A DNA stretch of 64,000 nucleotides from Rhea pennata. Its lineage: Eukaryota; Chordata; Aves; Rheiformes; Rheidae. Below the pieces are notes generated by a model. The model was not told where the DNA came from. It saw only the letters and a program-made list of their open reading frames with translations, and searched no databases. Shown here one piece after another: positions 49,551-62,057 of this stretch (the first letter of the stretch is position 1; the number at the start of each line of letters is the position of its first letter). A program made the translations under genes and the position numbers. The DNA is taken from assembly GCF_028389875.1 (NCBI RefSeq), contig NC_084702.1, positions 62,846,553-62,910,552 of the forward strand, given 5' to 3'.

Positions 49551-51612
49551 CCAGGGGGTGAGCATCAGGTTTCGGTAAGCGAAACCAGAAGGCCTGGGAA
49601 CAGCTCTGCAGGAGCAGATGGGTCACGGATCGACTGCGGCCTGCTCCAGCTCTCAGCCCGTGCTCAACAAGCTTCCAGCACTGCGCTCAGCATTGCAGCA
49701 GATCCTGTGCATCAAAGCCCAACACAGAGATCCTCAAAAAAGCACCTCTGACCTGCTACTTCGCTCTCTAGGTGCCACGGGCACTCAGTATGCCTCCAGG
49801 CTGCAGCCAAAAGCTGGTGATGTGCTGGCACGGTTAACTGGAAGCAGTTGGGAGAGCGCGCCAGTGCTGTGGGCCGCCGGCAGCACCCTGGGCATCGTCC
49901 ACAGCACTGCAGAGCCCTGCTCTCGGTGCCAGGCTTAAAAGCAGCACAGCACAGCACAGTCCTGCTCCAGGTATGCTCCTGTGACCCCCCAGGGCCCCTC
50001 TCCTGCTGAGCACAGCCCCTGCCCGGGCCAGCACAGCGTGGCCCCCTCCCAGGGCCACCCCCCAGGCTTCCTCGCGCAAGGGTGCGCTCAGCCGGCCTGC
50101 AGCCATGCCAGGAGATGGCAGCATTATGTCACGTGTAACATGGAGACAGGGCGACCGCTCCAGCCCAGCTCCAGCCCCTCCTCACTCCCACATTATTTTT
50201 TTTCTCCCTTCTTTTCTGATTACTTGGCTTCTCTCCTGCCTCTCCCACTGACAGGGAGGTCAGCGCGTCATCTCTCAATATAAGCCTGACCAGGCCATTA
50301 AATCCAGAGCGGTCGGCAGGCTCAGCGCCTGCTGCGCTCCCAGCACCTCTCACAGCTTTTGGCACACGTTCCTATCTGTCGGGACCCTACAATAGCTCGT
50401 CCACGGAAAACAGGCTTGGGGTACTGCTTCCTCGTCCCTGAGGACTGACAGCTATGGCAGGGTTTGCCAATAAGCCGCCTATTCTCATGCATTGCTACAG
50501 CCTGAATCACTGCGCTGCAGCATCCAGATACGTATTTAATGCTGACCCTCATATGTTAGTAATATACATTCCCCTGCAATGTGGGAACAAACACAAAGTT
50601 CTCAAAGACCATTTCTGGACCTGACCAGTGGCAGCAGTTCTTCCCGCTTGAATAGATGCAGCTTTTTCCCCTGCTTTGAGGGAGCTTAGCAAGGGAGGGA
50701 GACCTTGCACGGCTCCGTGCACGTTGAAGAACCGCCAGGGCCAGCTCAGTGTACGCAGCCGCTCTGTCACCAGCGCAGGACTAGGCTAGGGACAGTGTGA
50801 AGGTGCTGTTTAGGGAAGGATTAGCACTAAGACAATTTTTTCCTTGTTGAGGGGGTGGTAGTAAGCCTCAAAATGTATCCCTATTGCCATTTATGTGGTT
50901 CTTGATCGAGTCAAGGGAGGAAAGGGAGGGATCTCTAGAGCATGAGCAGCTTCAGCAGCTGCTTTAAGGCGCTCAGGACTGAGCCTCGCCCAGGTCAGAG
51001 TTTATGCCATTAGCACTGCTCTCAGCTCCAGAAACCCACAGAGGGATTTGATTTCCAGCAAGGCTGTGCAAGCACTTAGTTTCACACGCATCTGGGGCCC
51101 TGCGACGCGCAGCCAGCCCCCACGCCCCACAGCCACGCACCCCGCTGCTTTACTTGTGTCTCTTCCACGGGGGAAAGAAACGTCACAAAATTGTCAGGTT
51201 AAAGCTGCGAAGGCTGAACGCTGCAACCCGGCCTCGCTGCCACCTCGCCCGACAGCGAGCGCAGGGCTGGGCAATGCTGCGCGGCCTGGCCACGGGCCTG
51301 CCGGCTCCTTCCCTCCCGCGCCGGAGCTACGCGCCGACTCTCTCTGCAGGCCGGAGCGGAGTCAATTCCTCCTCACGGCCCCATCTTCCCCTCGCTGCTC
51401 CAGGAGCAGCGGGGCGAGAAACTGGCTGCGTTTAGCGAGGACTAAAGGAGATCTGTGAGACGGAGTCGGCCACTGCAGCGGAGACCTGGGTCAGCGGCTC
51501 TAGGGAGGCGGCGAGCAGCGCGCGCGTTAACGAGCTGCCTGTTTCCTTGTTCAAACGCAGCTCGTATTTCAAGCTCTACTGCAAGGCTGGGCTTTCAGAC
51601 CTCTCTTCCTAG
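49550..51612. other. GC-rich block between the receptor genes (possible orphan CpG island)
   Basis: Base composition rises well above the flanks. CpG-containing patches are densest at about 49,620-50,110, 50,230-50,350 and 51,090-51,540. It includes a CACGTG E-box at 50,130-50,135 and a TATA-like ATATAAG at 50,279-50,285. Open frames on both strands show no recognisable protein. It may be a promoter or enhancer for an unannotated transcript, or simply a GC-rich patch. Confidence 0.4.
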
Positions 51613-51678
51613 AGGTGTTCAGTGATGTGCAACGCCCATTACAGCATTTCCAACACTGATGCAGAAGAGACCACCATG
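51613..51678 (+). other. candidate unassigned exon next to the GC-rich block
   Basis: The pyrimidine tract acctctcttcctag ends at 51,612, and a consensus donor atg|gtaaga lies at 51,678/51,679. The 66 bases between are open in one frame (22 codons, RCSVMCNAHYSISNTDAEET then TM), containing ATG at 51,625. A second ATG at 51,676-51,678 sits in a perfect Kozak context (CCACCATGG). I do not recognise the peptide and see no partner exon, so it may be chance. Confidence 0.25.
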
Positions 51679-52314
51679 GTAAGACCACATAAAAGCACTG
51701 GCTTCTGTAGCAAGAAGAACAAGCTGAATATATAGGTTTTCAGAGTCATTTGTATTAAAAAAAAAGTCAACACTCAAAGTTGAACTGTTTAAGACTGGAT
51801 ATATGTAGTTCTGGTTTCCTATTTCAAAGTGATTTTCACTTACCTTTTTGCTGGTTATCTCCCTCCTTTAAGTGAAAATAACTATTCCAGTAGGTCATAA
51901 TACTTCTGTCTATCTGTATCGAGAGTCTTAATTTCATTGGGTAGTACAATTTATGCCCTTTCAACACAAGAGGTTCACCAGAAGTCTGCTACTCTTCACA
52001 TAAAATATACACAATCTTTTCTTCCTGTGGTAGATATAGATCTGTACATGAAAGCAAAATGAATCACAACATAAGCATGGAAAAAAAATGGAAATCATAT
52101 TCTTTAAAACTAGCCTGAAGGCAAAGCAGGAAGATGATCAGACTCAGTACAAGAAGTGGAGTAATGCAGATAAAAATGTCAACATGGGAACACTGCTGGT
52201 AAACACAAACTCCTTTAAAGGCAGTGAAACAGACAACCACAAAAGATGGAAAAAGCCTCATCACGCTGCAAGTGTTTCTGTCCAGGGAGAAATTCAGAAT
52301 AAACATGACCCTAC

Positions 52315-52372
52315 TATAAATATACACACACATATAAATATATACACACATACAAATATGTATACACAAATG
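52315..52372. repeat. TATACACA-type low-complexity repeat
   Basis: Alternating A/T and CA dinucleotides (tataaatatacacacacata and similar units) in about 58 bases. Confidence 0.8.
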
Positions 52373-55300
52373 TGTGCTCGTGCATGTGTGCCTGTATCTC
52401 AATCGTTACAAGACTAAGCCTCAGGAACAGAACATACAAATCAGAGAAAATGCATCCAAAAACTTATCTGAGGACACGGCAACAGAACCCAGTTACCAGG
52501 AGGCAAGCAGTGGCACACGCAGGATTGCCCAGGAGCTGCCCACATCTGTATGCTTTTGCCCACATTAGAGGTGACACAGCCAGCCACTGAGAAGCGAGCT
52601 ACCTCACTTTGACCTTAAACTAAGAGCACGAATGGGGCCACATCTACAGAATAGTGGACCTACTAGTGAAAATTCAAACCCTAGATAGCATCACAATAAC
52701 TTGTTTGGTAGTTTTGCATTGAGACGGTCACAGAAATAGATGGCATGAGAAAGTTACAACTGATCAACATCACTCAGAGCCAGCAGAGCACTCACATCAT
52801 GTACCATGACAGCATTCCCAAATAGCTCAAACCATTCAGAGCAAATGTTTTCCAGCTTTTGCTGCCAGAGGCATTCCAGTGCAGGCAAGAACTGCCACGG
52901 GAAGGTGACCAACCAGGCACAGGAAAGCAGCAGGATGCAATTCTGACATGCTGAAGCACTGCAATATGCTTTGGCAACTTTATCAATATAGCAATGATAA
53001 TTTAGTACACTGCTTAGGAAAGGATGCGCAAATTTTCTACACAATGTGGAAGGACTGCATGGAGAGGCTTGTTGAAAAAATTGGCTAACGGGAAGAGACA
53101 AGCTGATGGAGAAAATTCACTGGGGAGATGACACAAAGGCAGGGAGAGTGCTTGAGGGAACTGCAAGCTCATGGGAGAAAGAAGCAGATAGCCAAGGCAG
53201 CAAGCCATGAAGACAGTTGGATATAAGAGGCTTTGGGCAGCATGCTAGTTAGAAAAAAAGCTTTAAAGTCAAAGGCACTGACCTCTGCTGTTGTTTTGCA
53301 TGTTCAAAGGATCTCATATATATGGGTTTTCTTTTTTAAACAAAAAAGTTTGCATCTCAAAAACTACTATAGCATCAGTTTCTACTTCAAAAAGGAAATA
53401 AACAAACAAGGAAAGGAAACAAAAACTAAAACCTCTCCAGGCTCAAAAAAATGAACTAATTGCTTTAACTACAGAATAACAGAAATACAGCCAAAAGCCC
53501 ACATCCAGACTCAGTAAACATCTACCATGAAAAAACTGATTCCAGAAGGGTGCTGTGTTCACTTGTTAGGGAAGAGTAAGATGATGTTTCTTGCATTTAT
53601 GTTACATTGTGAAATAAATGGCTACTATTTCATTTCAGAAAACCTTTCAAGGTCTCCTTTCAGGGTGAGGCATTGTTTTTAGTTCAGTTATGTTCTAAGT
53701 GGGCACCCCAGAGCATTCACCTTGATTCTAATCTTATTCTCATGGACTCTGACTTCCTGAATATCATCATCTTTCCGTGACTACAAAATATGTTACTTCT
53801 GCAAATGCCATTATAGAGCTTCTCATATAGCGGTGAGAATTGTGTAGATCTTACCTTTGGACAGGACAGCACTACACTCTGAGGATAGTAATGATAGATG
53901 CAGAAAATCTAAATTAGGCTGCTTTTCTGAGAAGTATTCACTTCAAAACTTCAGCTGTCTAGGGCTGAAAGAGCAGATACTGAAATACAGATAAGCATAA
54001 AAATTGACTCAACATGGTTTTAGCAATGATAATGCCCTAAAAACTCAGTTTCAGACTAAGCAATGTCTGTAAATCAAAACAATATAAGGGGCTAAGAAAA
54101 GCACTGAGGGCAAACAATCAAACTTGAAGGTATCAGCTTCATTAGTCCGTATAACTTGCCGATGCTAACACACTGTAGAAATATAAGCCACCACGCTATG
54201 GCATAGTTTGACTGCTTGTACTGGCAGAACAAGCTCGCTCCAGGCTTAGATGGACCAAGTTATGGGAACCTAAGATACTGGCATCAGCTGAACTACACTA
54301 ACTTTCTCCACATCCTCCGCCTGCAGCAAGCAAAAGGTGCTGAACGCTCCAGCCTGCCTCACCACTGGCAAAGCTCCCCGAGCAACCTGCTGCTGCTGCA
54401 CTAAGGACCAGAGCAGCAGACGCTACTAAGCCACAGCACGTGGACTGCGTCCCTGGGCCCTGAAGCACTACGATCAGAGAAGCCTAGTCAAGTTACTTTA
54501 ATGACAGGATTTAAACTATTTCCCTTTCTTTTAGTGGATAGTAGTTTCTAGAAGCAGCTGTCTTCACTAACTGGAGAAAGGAGAGCATACTACAGCAGGA
54601 ATATCTGCTCTGTATTTACTCTGCAAGTATTCTGTTTTCAAAGGAGTTTGGAGAATAAATCTACACCACATATGTTTTAGTTAATGTTGTGATATTTTAT
54701 TATTAAAAAAATCCCATTTCTCAAAAGAACATTTTATTTGAACTTTTTTTTGCAACTTTTGGATTGTCAACTGCTCCTTTTCATATTCAAATGCAAAGGA
54801 ATCAGATAATGCAATAATTTGGATTAGTGAGGTGGCAGTGCAGTGGTTATTTACCCTTCAAAATAAGGGTGAAAAAAACTAAGCCCAAGTCAGCCACAAA
54901 GAGATCAGGCAGATTACTTCAAGGAACAGAAGTTCACCAGTATTTTGCACTTTTGTCAAGTACTGAAAGAAGAATTTTTGTCAGGTAGCAAAACTGCAGG
55001 GACTGAATACTTGAAGAGTACAGAGTTAGCATTTTGGCAATAAATAGACCTAATACGCATTACGACTAAGAACAGTTTGTACTATAGAAAGAACATAACT
55101 TTATTTGCTTCATTTATAAAACATGATCTTTGTATACCGAACAAAAATGCTTTAGGTATGCCTGATCTTTAAGGCAACAGAATAGCACAGTTTCTGATAA
55201 ACCATGAATAACTATAAGGTGAAGACAACACAAGAAGCCAGTTCAACCACTTTATATTCTGCTTTTGTGTTGCGGGGAAGCAACAACTACTGGAACTTAC

Positions 55301-57049
55301 AATAAGACCCTATTGAGCCCCTAAGAGCTCAGGATTTACCAACACTGAGGCTACATCCCTGCTTCTTGGTATTAACATAGCAAATATTAACACAGAGCAG
55401 CAAAATGAGTCTTCCACTATCTCTGCAGTCGACTTGAAAACAGAGTGGAACAACTCAAAACACTAATTCAAATCAATACTTGTTTAAAATCAAATTTTAT
55501 GCTGTCCCAAATCATTTGAGTTAGATAAGCTCTATTTGTTCTATCCAAGTAACATTTGGCAGAGTACCTTATTCAAACATTTCAGAATAGCTGTTGGCAA
55601 AGCATAAAGCTATTGAATCAATTGTTTCATAAATTACTTCCTATAAACAGCATAAAGTCTGTTACTAAAAACATTGTTTTGTGTATGCTACCACTGAGGT
55701 TTAGGACTGCATTTCTTGTTATATAAGCAACTTACCAAGCATTGTGCTGCTGCATCTTCAGTATTTTGTATTCTGATGTCTTGGTGAACAAAGTTAAAAC
55801 ATTACAATCTAATACACGAAGTCCTACAACTCTTAAATGCATCAAGGGAGATTTCAGAATTAAAATCTGAGATTTCTTTGAGATGGAGCTTCACAGCCGG
55901 TTCGTTATCTTCTCTTGTGATATTTCTAATCTTTGACAGCCTAAGACCAAATGATTTAGTATCATTCAACTGCAAACACTACCAGCTGAAATTGCCTGAC
56001 AATGCATTGCATACACCACAGTTCAAGTCTGAGGTTGTAGATAAAGTGATCTCCAGCAAGTATTTCCACAAAATAGCCATGATAGTTGCCTTGCCCATGA
56101 GAGCTGCCATCATGCAGCATTTTAAGTGACTATCTTATTATTATTGACTACAGTAGTTATCTGATCCATGGGAGCTCCAACAGTAGTTCAGGACTTGAAC
56201 CTGCCTCTGTTTTAAGCTTCTTTCTTAATCCTCCACACTAAAGTGCTGGTTTGCACTGGACTGAGAACGCAGTTGAATAGTCAATATAGTTTCCCAGATG
56301 ATGATATCTGCATAGCTGCATCACTTCTGCAACTTGCAGCAGCCACAGGACCACCTCAAGCTCTCTTCTTGAGGGTCTCCATTCAGGAGGTACTCTGCCT
56401 GCACAAACTTTGAAGGAAGCACACAGTGCGAATTCAGCATCTGAACTTGCCTTACCTATGAATATTCAACATACTGGAAAATGGTAAGGTGCACATCTAT
56501 AGCACAACACACCTTCCATTGCATATGTGATTCTTTATTCTCACAACAAGGATACTGAGTTTTCTCACATAGATCATTTGAGTGCACATAGGCATACATA
56601 CATAAATTGTGAAATTTTGCAATACAAACATTCACATGAAGTCTGAAGCTGCTACTACTCGTGACATCAAAAAAATCCAAAACGCCTGTACAAGCATTTT
56701 ACAACTAAGCTGGCAAGAAGTTTAGAACAAGCAAAACATGACTGTGTCAAACATTAAAAACAACTATGATAGCTCAAATGTAATTTTTGTATTTATGAAT
56801 GGTGTGCACTGGTGTATCTACAAAGATCAAATTTCAAGTTTTAGCAAGTTTTCAGTTCCTGTCTGTCCTGAGGAATAATCAGAGTAAATTCCATCTAAAT
56901 TGCATCTTGTGTTGTTAAATCTCAAAGCAACAAACATGAAGCCTTACAGCATCACTGTACAGAACTGGAAAAAAAAATGTAGAAGGACTGCTGAAACAGC
57001 TTAGTAAAGGTGACATGAATCCATTTGCTGAGGAACATAAACCATGAGC

Positions 57050-57066
57050 CACACACACACACACAC
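57050..57066. repeat. short (CA)n microsatellite
   Basis: Eight and a half CA units. Confidence 0.9.
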
Positions 57067-59082
57067 TGTGCTTAGATTATGGATCTTTTGCATGCAAACA
57101 TTTACCTCTGTTACAAGAGATATCAAACCAGGACTAGAGATACAGCTCTTCCACGCAAGTGCTCACTCACGTGAATAGAAGATGAAACACCTATCTTGAG
57201 AAGTCACTATCTCAGAAAGATCTGTTTATTATAAACTCATTTTTCTGGAATAGGAGAAACTAAACATGCTATCTTCAACAAAAAGCGCTCTGTGGCATGA
57301 TAAATACTGACTTATAGTACCAGCTGGCGCAAAGCCATTGCCAAGCTATCTGTGGCAGCTCTTCAGCAGCAACCACATCATCTGTGGAGGAGCATGCACT
57401 GAACAAGAAAGTACTAATTGGAGCAAGAAAGCTTCCAAGTTTCTCGTTTCCCCTCCATTAAACCTTCCCCATTTGGAGCAATTTTAAAGACATGAAGAGC
57501 ACAGGAATATCTTAGGTTATATTGGGGGGGGGGGAGAATCTGCCTGTAATAGCATAATCTGTTATCACAAAGTGTGGCATTCCTGTTGAAAGAAGATGAA
57601 ATTCTGGGGAACTAGAGGTGAATACAGATAACAAAAGATTGAATATGTAATTTAGCTAAAATTCTGGTAAGTGAAAAGTATACACCTACTAATAATTTTC
57701 AGAGCCCTAAGATCAAAGGAGGAATTAATTGTACAATATACAGAAGAATGAAAAGTACCAAGATAAGTGAAGACCTTACTGAAATTATGGTGTAAGTTGA
57801 TGTCTATCAATCTTGCAAAGCCCCAAACACCTGATTAATTTTCTGCATTTCAAGTTGTTAAGGGAAATATGAAGACTAGCATTTTTCAGAGTCTTAATAT
57901 CAGTGATTCCCAAATAGAATGAAATCTAGGAAAACTGGTCTCTAGGGATAATTGTACCAGGGATCCACCTAGAAAAAAACTACCAAAAGTTAAATTATTG
58001 TAATGTTCAACATGTCATTGCTACTTCACATCATAAAACTAGAATAACTGTCCAAATATACAATGTTTGTGGCTCTTTCTCAAAATAAGTCACATTTCTA
58101 AGTAAATCTAAAAATCTAAAATATTCAAATAGAATAATTTAGTGTAACTTGATACACAGATGATGTTCTCAGCATTAGAAATATCTTTTTTTTTCCTTTT
58201 AATCTACTGCGCATTAATCCTCAACATACCTAATAAGAACTTCTCCATGTGCTCTCTTTTCCTGGTTCACAGCATTAGTTTGAAAGAAACTGTGAAAAGT
58301 CAGAAGGAGTACAGATCTGAGCACAAAATGAACCAAGAAGTTGACATTTCAGGACATGGGCAAAAGGCCACCCAAAACGCTGGCATATACTGAGCCCACT
58401 TACCACATTACTGTTTCTCAAAGTCAGTAGTGGGGAAGGAAACAAGTACCAAGGAGAATAAAGTAGGATAGCAATAAAGAAGAAAATGAAATGGGATGGA
58501 AAGCAGCTTCTTGTCCTCCAGAAGCTAGATGCTATAGGAAGATCCTATGCAGAACAGCCAAAAGGTCTACTTTCTAGTGATCACAAAGGTTACATTTTTT
58601 ATTTTTTTTTACCTGCCACAACTCTGAGTGTGCATCTTTCTATGGTTGCTAAACAATTCTTAGATAGGTCCACTAAAACAAGTCCATATGTCTTTCCTTT
58701 TAAATCTTGTAGTATTAGAACAAACATTGAGATTTAAGGGGAAAAAAACCAGCTGTGACCAAGTCAGTGATTCTGAACCCTAAGAAATAGTAATGTAGCT
58801 GGGAGAAATTCAAAACTGAGTGAAGCAGCAGGAGCACTGACAAAGGTGAATCTGCATGCCTGTGCTTACTTCAGGCACAACTTATCTGAGGAAGGAAGAG
58901 CAATCAAACATTTTGGCTTATAGCACTGTGGTTGGGAAAGCGGTTCAAAGTCCTTGGCAGGGAAGGATGCGAAATCAGTGCTGCTGTACAAAACATATGC
59001 AGCAATAGTTTTCTTATCATTTCTTGGAAAACAAGGAAATCTTGCGGTAAAGCAGATAGTACTTCCAAGCTGCTCACGTAGC

Positions 59083-59104
59083 TTTTTTTTTTTTTTTTTT
59101 TTTT
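59083..59104. repeat. poly(T) run, 22 T
   Basis: Uninterrupted T tract; a poly(A) run when read in the IL31RA direction. Confidence 0.95.
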
Positions 59105-59835
59105 GCCTAAAAGCAAACTTTAACCTGTCTTAGTAATAGCCAACTCATTGTGAGTAAGATTCGGCTTAATTTATGCTGAACAATAGACCTTCCCCTTCTC
59201 TCATTCCTTTCCCTGATCAGAAGGAAAAGCCATAATTACTTATTTTCATTAGTCTCTCCTTTTTCCATCACTACAAGTGGCACTTTTTTCCCCCTTCAAA
59301 TAAGCCTGTAGTTATGCACAGACAAGACCAATTATGCCAAGCCTTCACATACTGCCAAAATAGATTAAAGTCTTAAAATGACTTTATAGCCAGGCATACA
59401 TCACACCTAACACAGCGTTTTAACATTTTTTTTTTTACTCAGAGTTGAATATCTCTCTTTTTAATCTGTCATTCGATATATTAAATATTTTAGTAAAAAT
59501 TTTACAGTAATAGCCTCTTTTCTGCTGAAAAATAACCAGATTGAGAGTTTCCTGCCAGTTAACATATTCATTTCCTCCATAAAACAAACTGCATGTAGCT
59601 TTATGACTCATAAGGTAGAACTTACAGCCTTTCTGTAGAAACCTCTAGTTCTAAATCGGTTAGAAGACATCTTGGGATATTTTGTAGATTTAGTGTTTTT
59701 TCAATGCTTAAAGGAAAAAGACTTCCTTAAACATAAATTTAGTGATTATTCCAACATAAGATGCTATATTTAGCTGATTCTTTTCCAGTTAAAGATACCA
59801 AAACTTAATCTGGGAAAAACAGCTTGAAGCTAGAA

Positions 59836-59841
59836 TTTATT
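59836..59841 (-). terminator. candidate IL31RA polyadenylation signal
   Basis: TTTATT on the plus strand is AATAAA on the minus strand, about 740 bases after the IL31RA stop codon. Other minus-strand hexamers exist further away, so the true end is uncertain. Confidence 0.35.
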
Positions 59842-60583
59842 AGAGGTAAATAAACACTAAGATATCCTGCAGTAACCACTTAAGTAGAAAACTAAGAGAA
59901 AACGTGAAAATCAGTACAAAATACAGAAGATTTAAAAACAAGAGATGAAGGGGAGGAAGCAAGAAAGCCAGCAGAAGCCTACCTTTTTCAAAAGGTAGGC
60001 AAGTCAATAACATACACATATCAAGTATCTTCTCATCAAAAGGAAAACTGAGTCGAAGGTTAACTCAGGAGTCAGGATACAACAAGATGACTGAAATCTA
60101 CTAACTACTTGCCAAATAGGAGGAACAGTACAAATAAAATCCAAAAATCAAACAAAGAGGAATAGAAAAGCAGTTCTGCTTCGTTTAACTTCAAGGAAGG
60201 ACTTGGCAGATCCTGGCTCTGTTCAAGTACATTGTGCCCCAACTGTGTTCCCGGGGGCGGGGGGGAATAGTGAGCTGCTTGCACTGCTGGATGTTCTCAC
60301 AGTGAAGATCTGCTTGTTTTAATAAACTGTTATGGGAGAACTAAGAACTAAAAAAGCTAATTCCTTTGCCTCACTTCTGATACATCCAATAGATAAAAGA
60401 AACAACAGCTGAAGTGAACCTTGACAGGTATAAATGCAGTACAGTAATTACTTCACAGCCTTTCAGAAGAATGGGATAATTTCATCCAGAGTAACTGAGA
60501 TCATCCAGGTTTGAACACATGAATATATAAGAGGCAGCACTGCCAGGACACAAGGGGGACTTTGCACAGAAAGCTTTCTCATG
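59842..60583 (-). other. IL31RA: predicted IL31RA 3' UTR
   Basis: AT-rich, non-coding sequence between the IL31RA stop codon and the nearest candidate polyadenylation signal. It includes the perfect 11-bp hairpin at 59,977-60,000. Confidence 0.4.
59977..60000 (-). repeat. perfect 11-bp hairpin, 2-nt loop, in predicted IL31RA 3' UTR
   Basis: gcctacctttt (59,977-59,987) and aaaaggtaggc (59,990-60,000) are exact reverse complements with only tc between them. Confidence 0.85.
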
Positions 60584-61177
60584 CTAATGAGCTGTGGCCA
60601 CTCCAAACATGTCCAGTGTTATATAGGATTGTCCTACAACACTTTGTTGAAAAGGAGATACAGCAGTTGACTGGCTTTTGAGTTCATTCTCACTGTGTTC
60701 TGGCAAGTTCTCAGAAATGAGAAATTCCCTTGTATTAACAGAATTTTTAAGGTATGGATTGAATACTGCTTTTTCATTGAGATCCAAGAGGTTTAAATCT
60801 TCCTTATTTTCTTCATTTTGATGTGAAGTATGTTGGGATTCATGTAAATCATCTTCGAGCTTCTCTATGGGTTGGATTTTCTTGGCTGGTATCAAAGTTG
60901 AAAGCATTTGACTTCTGAAATCTTGGTCACTAATCGCATAAGGCATGGATGATGAAAGATGCTTAGCAGCTTCATGCTCTTCATTATATTGTGTCTTTTT
61001 ATCTCCATTAATCACGCCTTTTGTATTAATATCAGTACATTCTGAAACATGGTTTTCACAATTCATTAGTAGCGAGTCTTCAAGTTCTTCAGAAAAACAG
61101 GGTTCCAAAACACTTATATCTTCCAAGCCACCTATAGTTTTATCTTCAGATGTTACTCCCTTCAGGAATGAATTAGT
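60584..61177 (-). CDS. IL31RA: IL31RA last coding exon, cytoplasmic tail
   Basis: IL31RA is the gp130-like receptor chain for IL-31, signalling with OSMR through JAK/STAT in mammals. On the minus strand the acceptor gtactgacag ends at 61,178, and a phase-0 frame runs 197 codons from 61,177 to TAG at 60,586-60,584. The decisive match is NPYLKNSVNTREFLISENLP followed by EH, nearly identical to the C-terminus I recall for human IL31RA, including its STAT-recruiting YLKNSV tyrosine. Other candidate tyrosine motifs are MPYAISD and SYITLD. About 30 residues after LPEH, including SYITLD, have no counterpart in the human protein as I remember it. Confidence 0.92.
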   Translation of the reverse strand, partial: TNSFLKGVTSEDKTIGGLEDISVLEPCFSEELEDSLLMNCENHVSECTDINTKGVINGDKKTQYNEEHEAAKHLSSSMPYAISDQDFRSQMLSTLIPAKKIQPIEKLEDDLHESQHTSHQNEENKEDLNLLDLNEKAVFNPYLKNSVNTREFLISENLPEHSENELKSQSTAVSPFQQSVVGQSYITLDMFGVATAH

Positions 61178-61233
61178 CTGTCAGTACAAAGAGATCAAAT
61201 TGAAAATAAACGTAAATAATGTATCAGAAGACT

Positions 61234-61275
61234 TACACATATACATATATGCATATATTTTCATATAAAAATATA
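61234..61275. repeat. AT-rich low-complexity tract
   Basis: acatatacatatatgcatat and similar AT units, in the intron just upstream (minus strand) of the IL31RA last exon. Confidence 0.7.
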
Positions 61276-61978
61276 CGAAACTGCCTTTTGAGCTCATTTT
61301 GACTCTTCATTTTGAAAGTGCATTAATGAAGACCTGATGTGCATTTCAGCTGGAATGCAGCTATATTATGAAAGAGGTCTAAAAAGTATCAATGTTGTTC
61401 TGTTTCTTAAGCAGAAACAACTTATTATGAAAGTTTTTAATAAAGAATTTCAATGAAGGCTCAGAATCAAGCTGGACTTTTTGCATCTTTTACACTCTGA
61501 CGAGGTATTTTTCAGATTAAATTTTACAATCCCATTCTCCAAAAATTACATGTTCTGTGGAATCCTGGTCACATCATTTCACTTAAATAAGTGTCAAAAT
61601 TCACTAAGCAGCAAAACAACAGTGAAAAGATTGCTAAATCTGATTATATGTTCTGCAACCTATATCGTGAAGAAACAGGAACTATCAAGATGTGGCAATC
61701 AGTCAATAGACTCAACACCCTGAGAAATTATACTTCAGTGCATTTAACGAGTCATGTCCATCCACCACTAACTTTAAAGCATTCTTTATCCTTATCACAC
61801 AAGAACAAAAATGGAACATAAATACACATTTTTCTACTAGCTTGAAAAACTAAGGATATTTTTTCTTTTATTTTAGTGTTATAAATTCAATACTTTTTGA
61901 TATAGTCATAAAATAACTGTCAGAGATGCTTCCTTCTGTCTATTTGATCCCACTTTTAATGAACAAAATTGAGATTAC

Positions 61979-62057
61979 CATAGATGCATCAAGCGGCCAT
62001 TCGACTGCAATGCTCTCTGCAGGATTGGGTATGTCAGGCCAACAAACCCTTTTAAAC
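61979..62057 (-). CDS. IL31RA: IL31RA box 1 exon
   Basis: Minus-strand acceptor ctcaattacag ends at 62,058, and donor tatg|gtaatc is at 61,979/61,978. The exon is 79 bases, phase 2 in and phase 0 out, and reads FKRVCWPDIPNPAESIAVEW. CWPxxPNPAES is the IL31RA form of the JAK-binding box 1, parallel to IWPNVPDPSK in the gp130 exon at 40,000-40,081, which has the same phases and nearly the same length (82). Confidence 0.93.

Larger units (their letters stand above)
51685..59830. other. intergenic DNA between IL6ST and IL31RA tails, part 2
   Basis: AT-rich, with no supported gene. It contains a TATACACA-type low-complexity tract (52,315-52,372), a minus-strand open stretch at 52,754-53,101 that begins with TTG and has no recognised domain, a (CA)n run, an 11-base G run at 57,524-57,534 and a T run. 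A GC-richer patch at 54,210-54,480 also shows no recognisable product. Confidence 0.5.

Noticed and set aside
51048..51458. 136-codon open frame in the GC-rich block
   Set aside because: Biased Pro/Arg/Ala content expected from GC-rich DNA, a second overlapping frame is equally open, and there is no domain.
52754..53101. 115-codon minus-strand open frame
   Set aside because: Begins with TTG. The peptide is not recognised, with no splice sites or promoter; possibly old inserted DNA, but unsupported.
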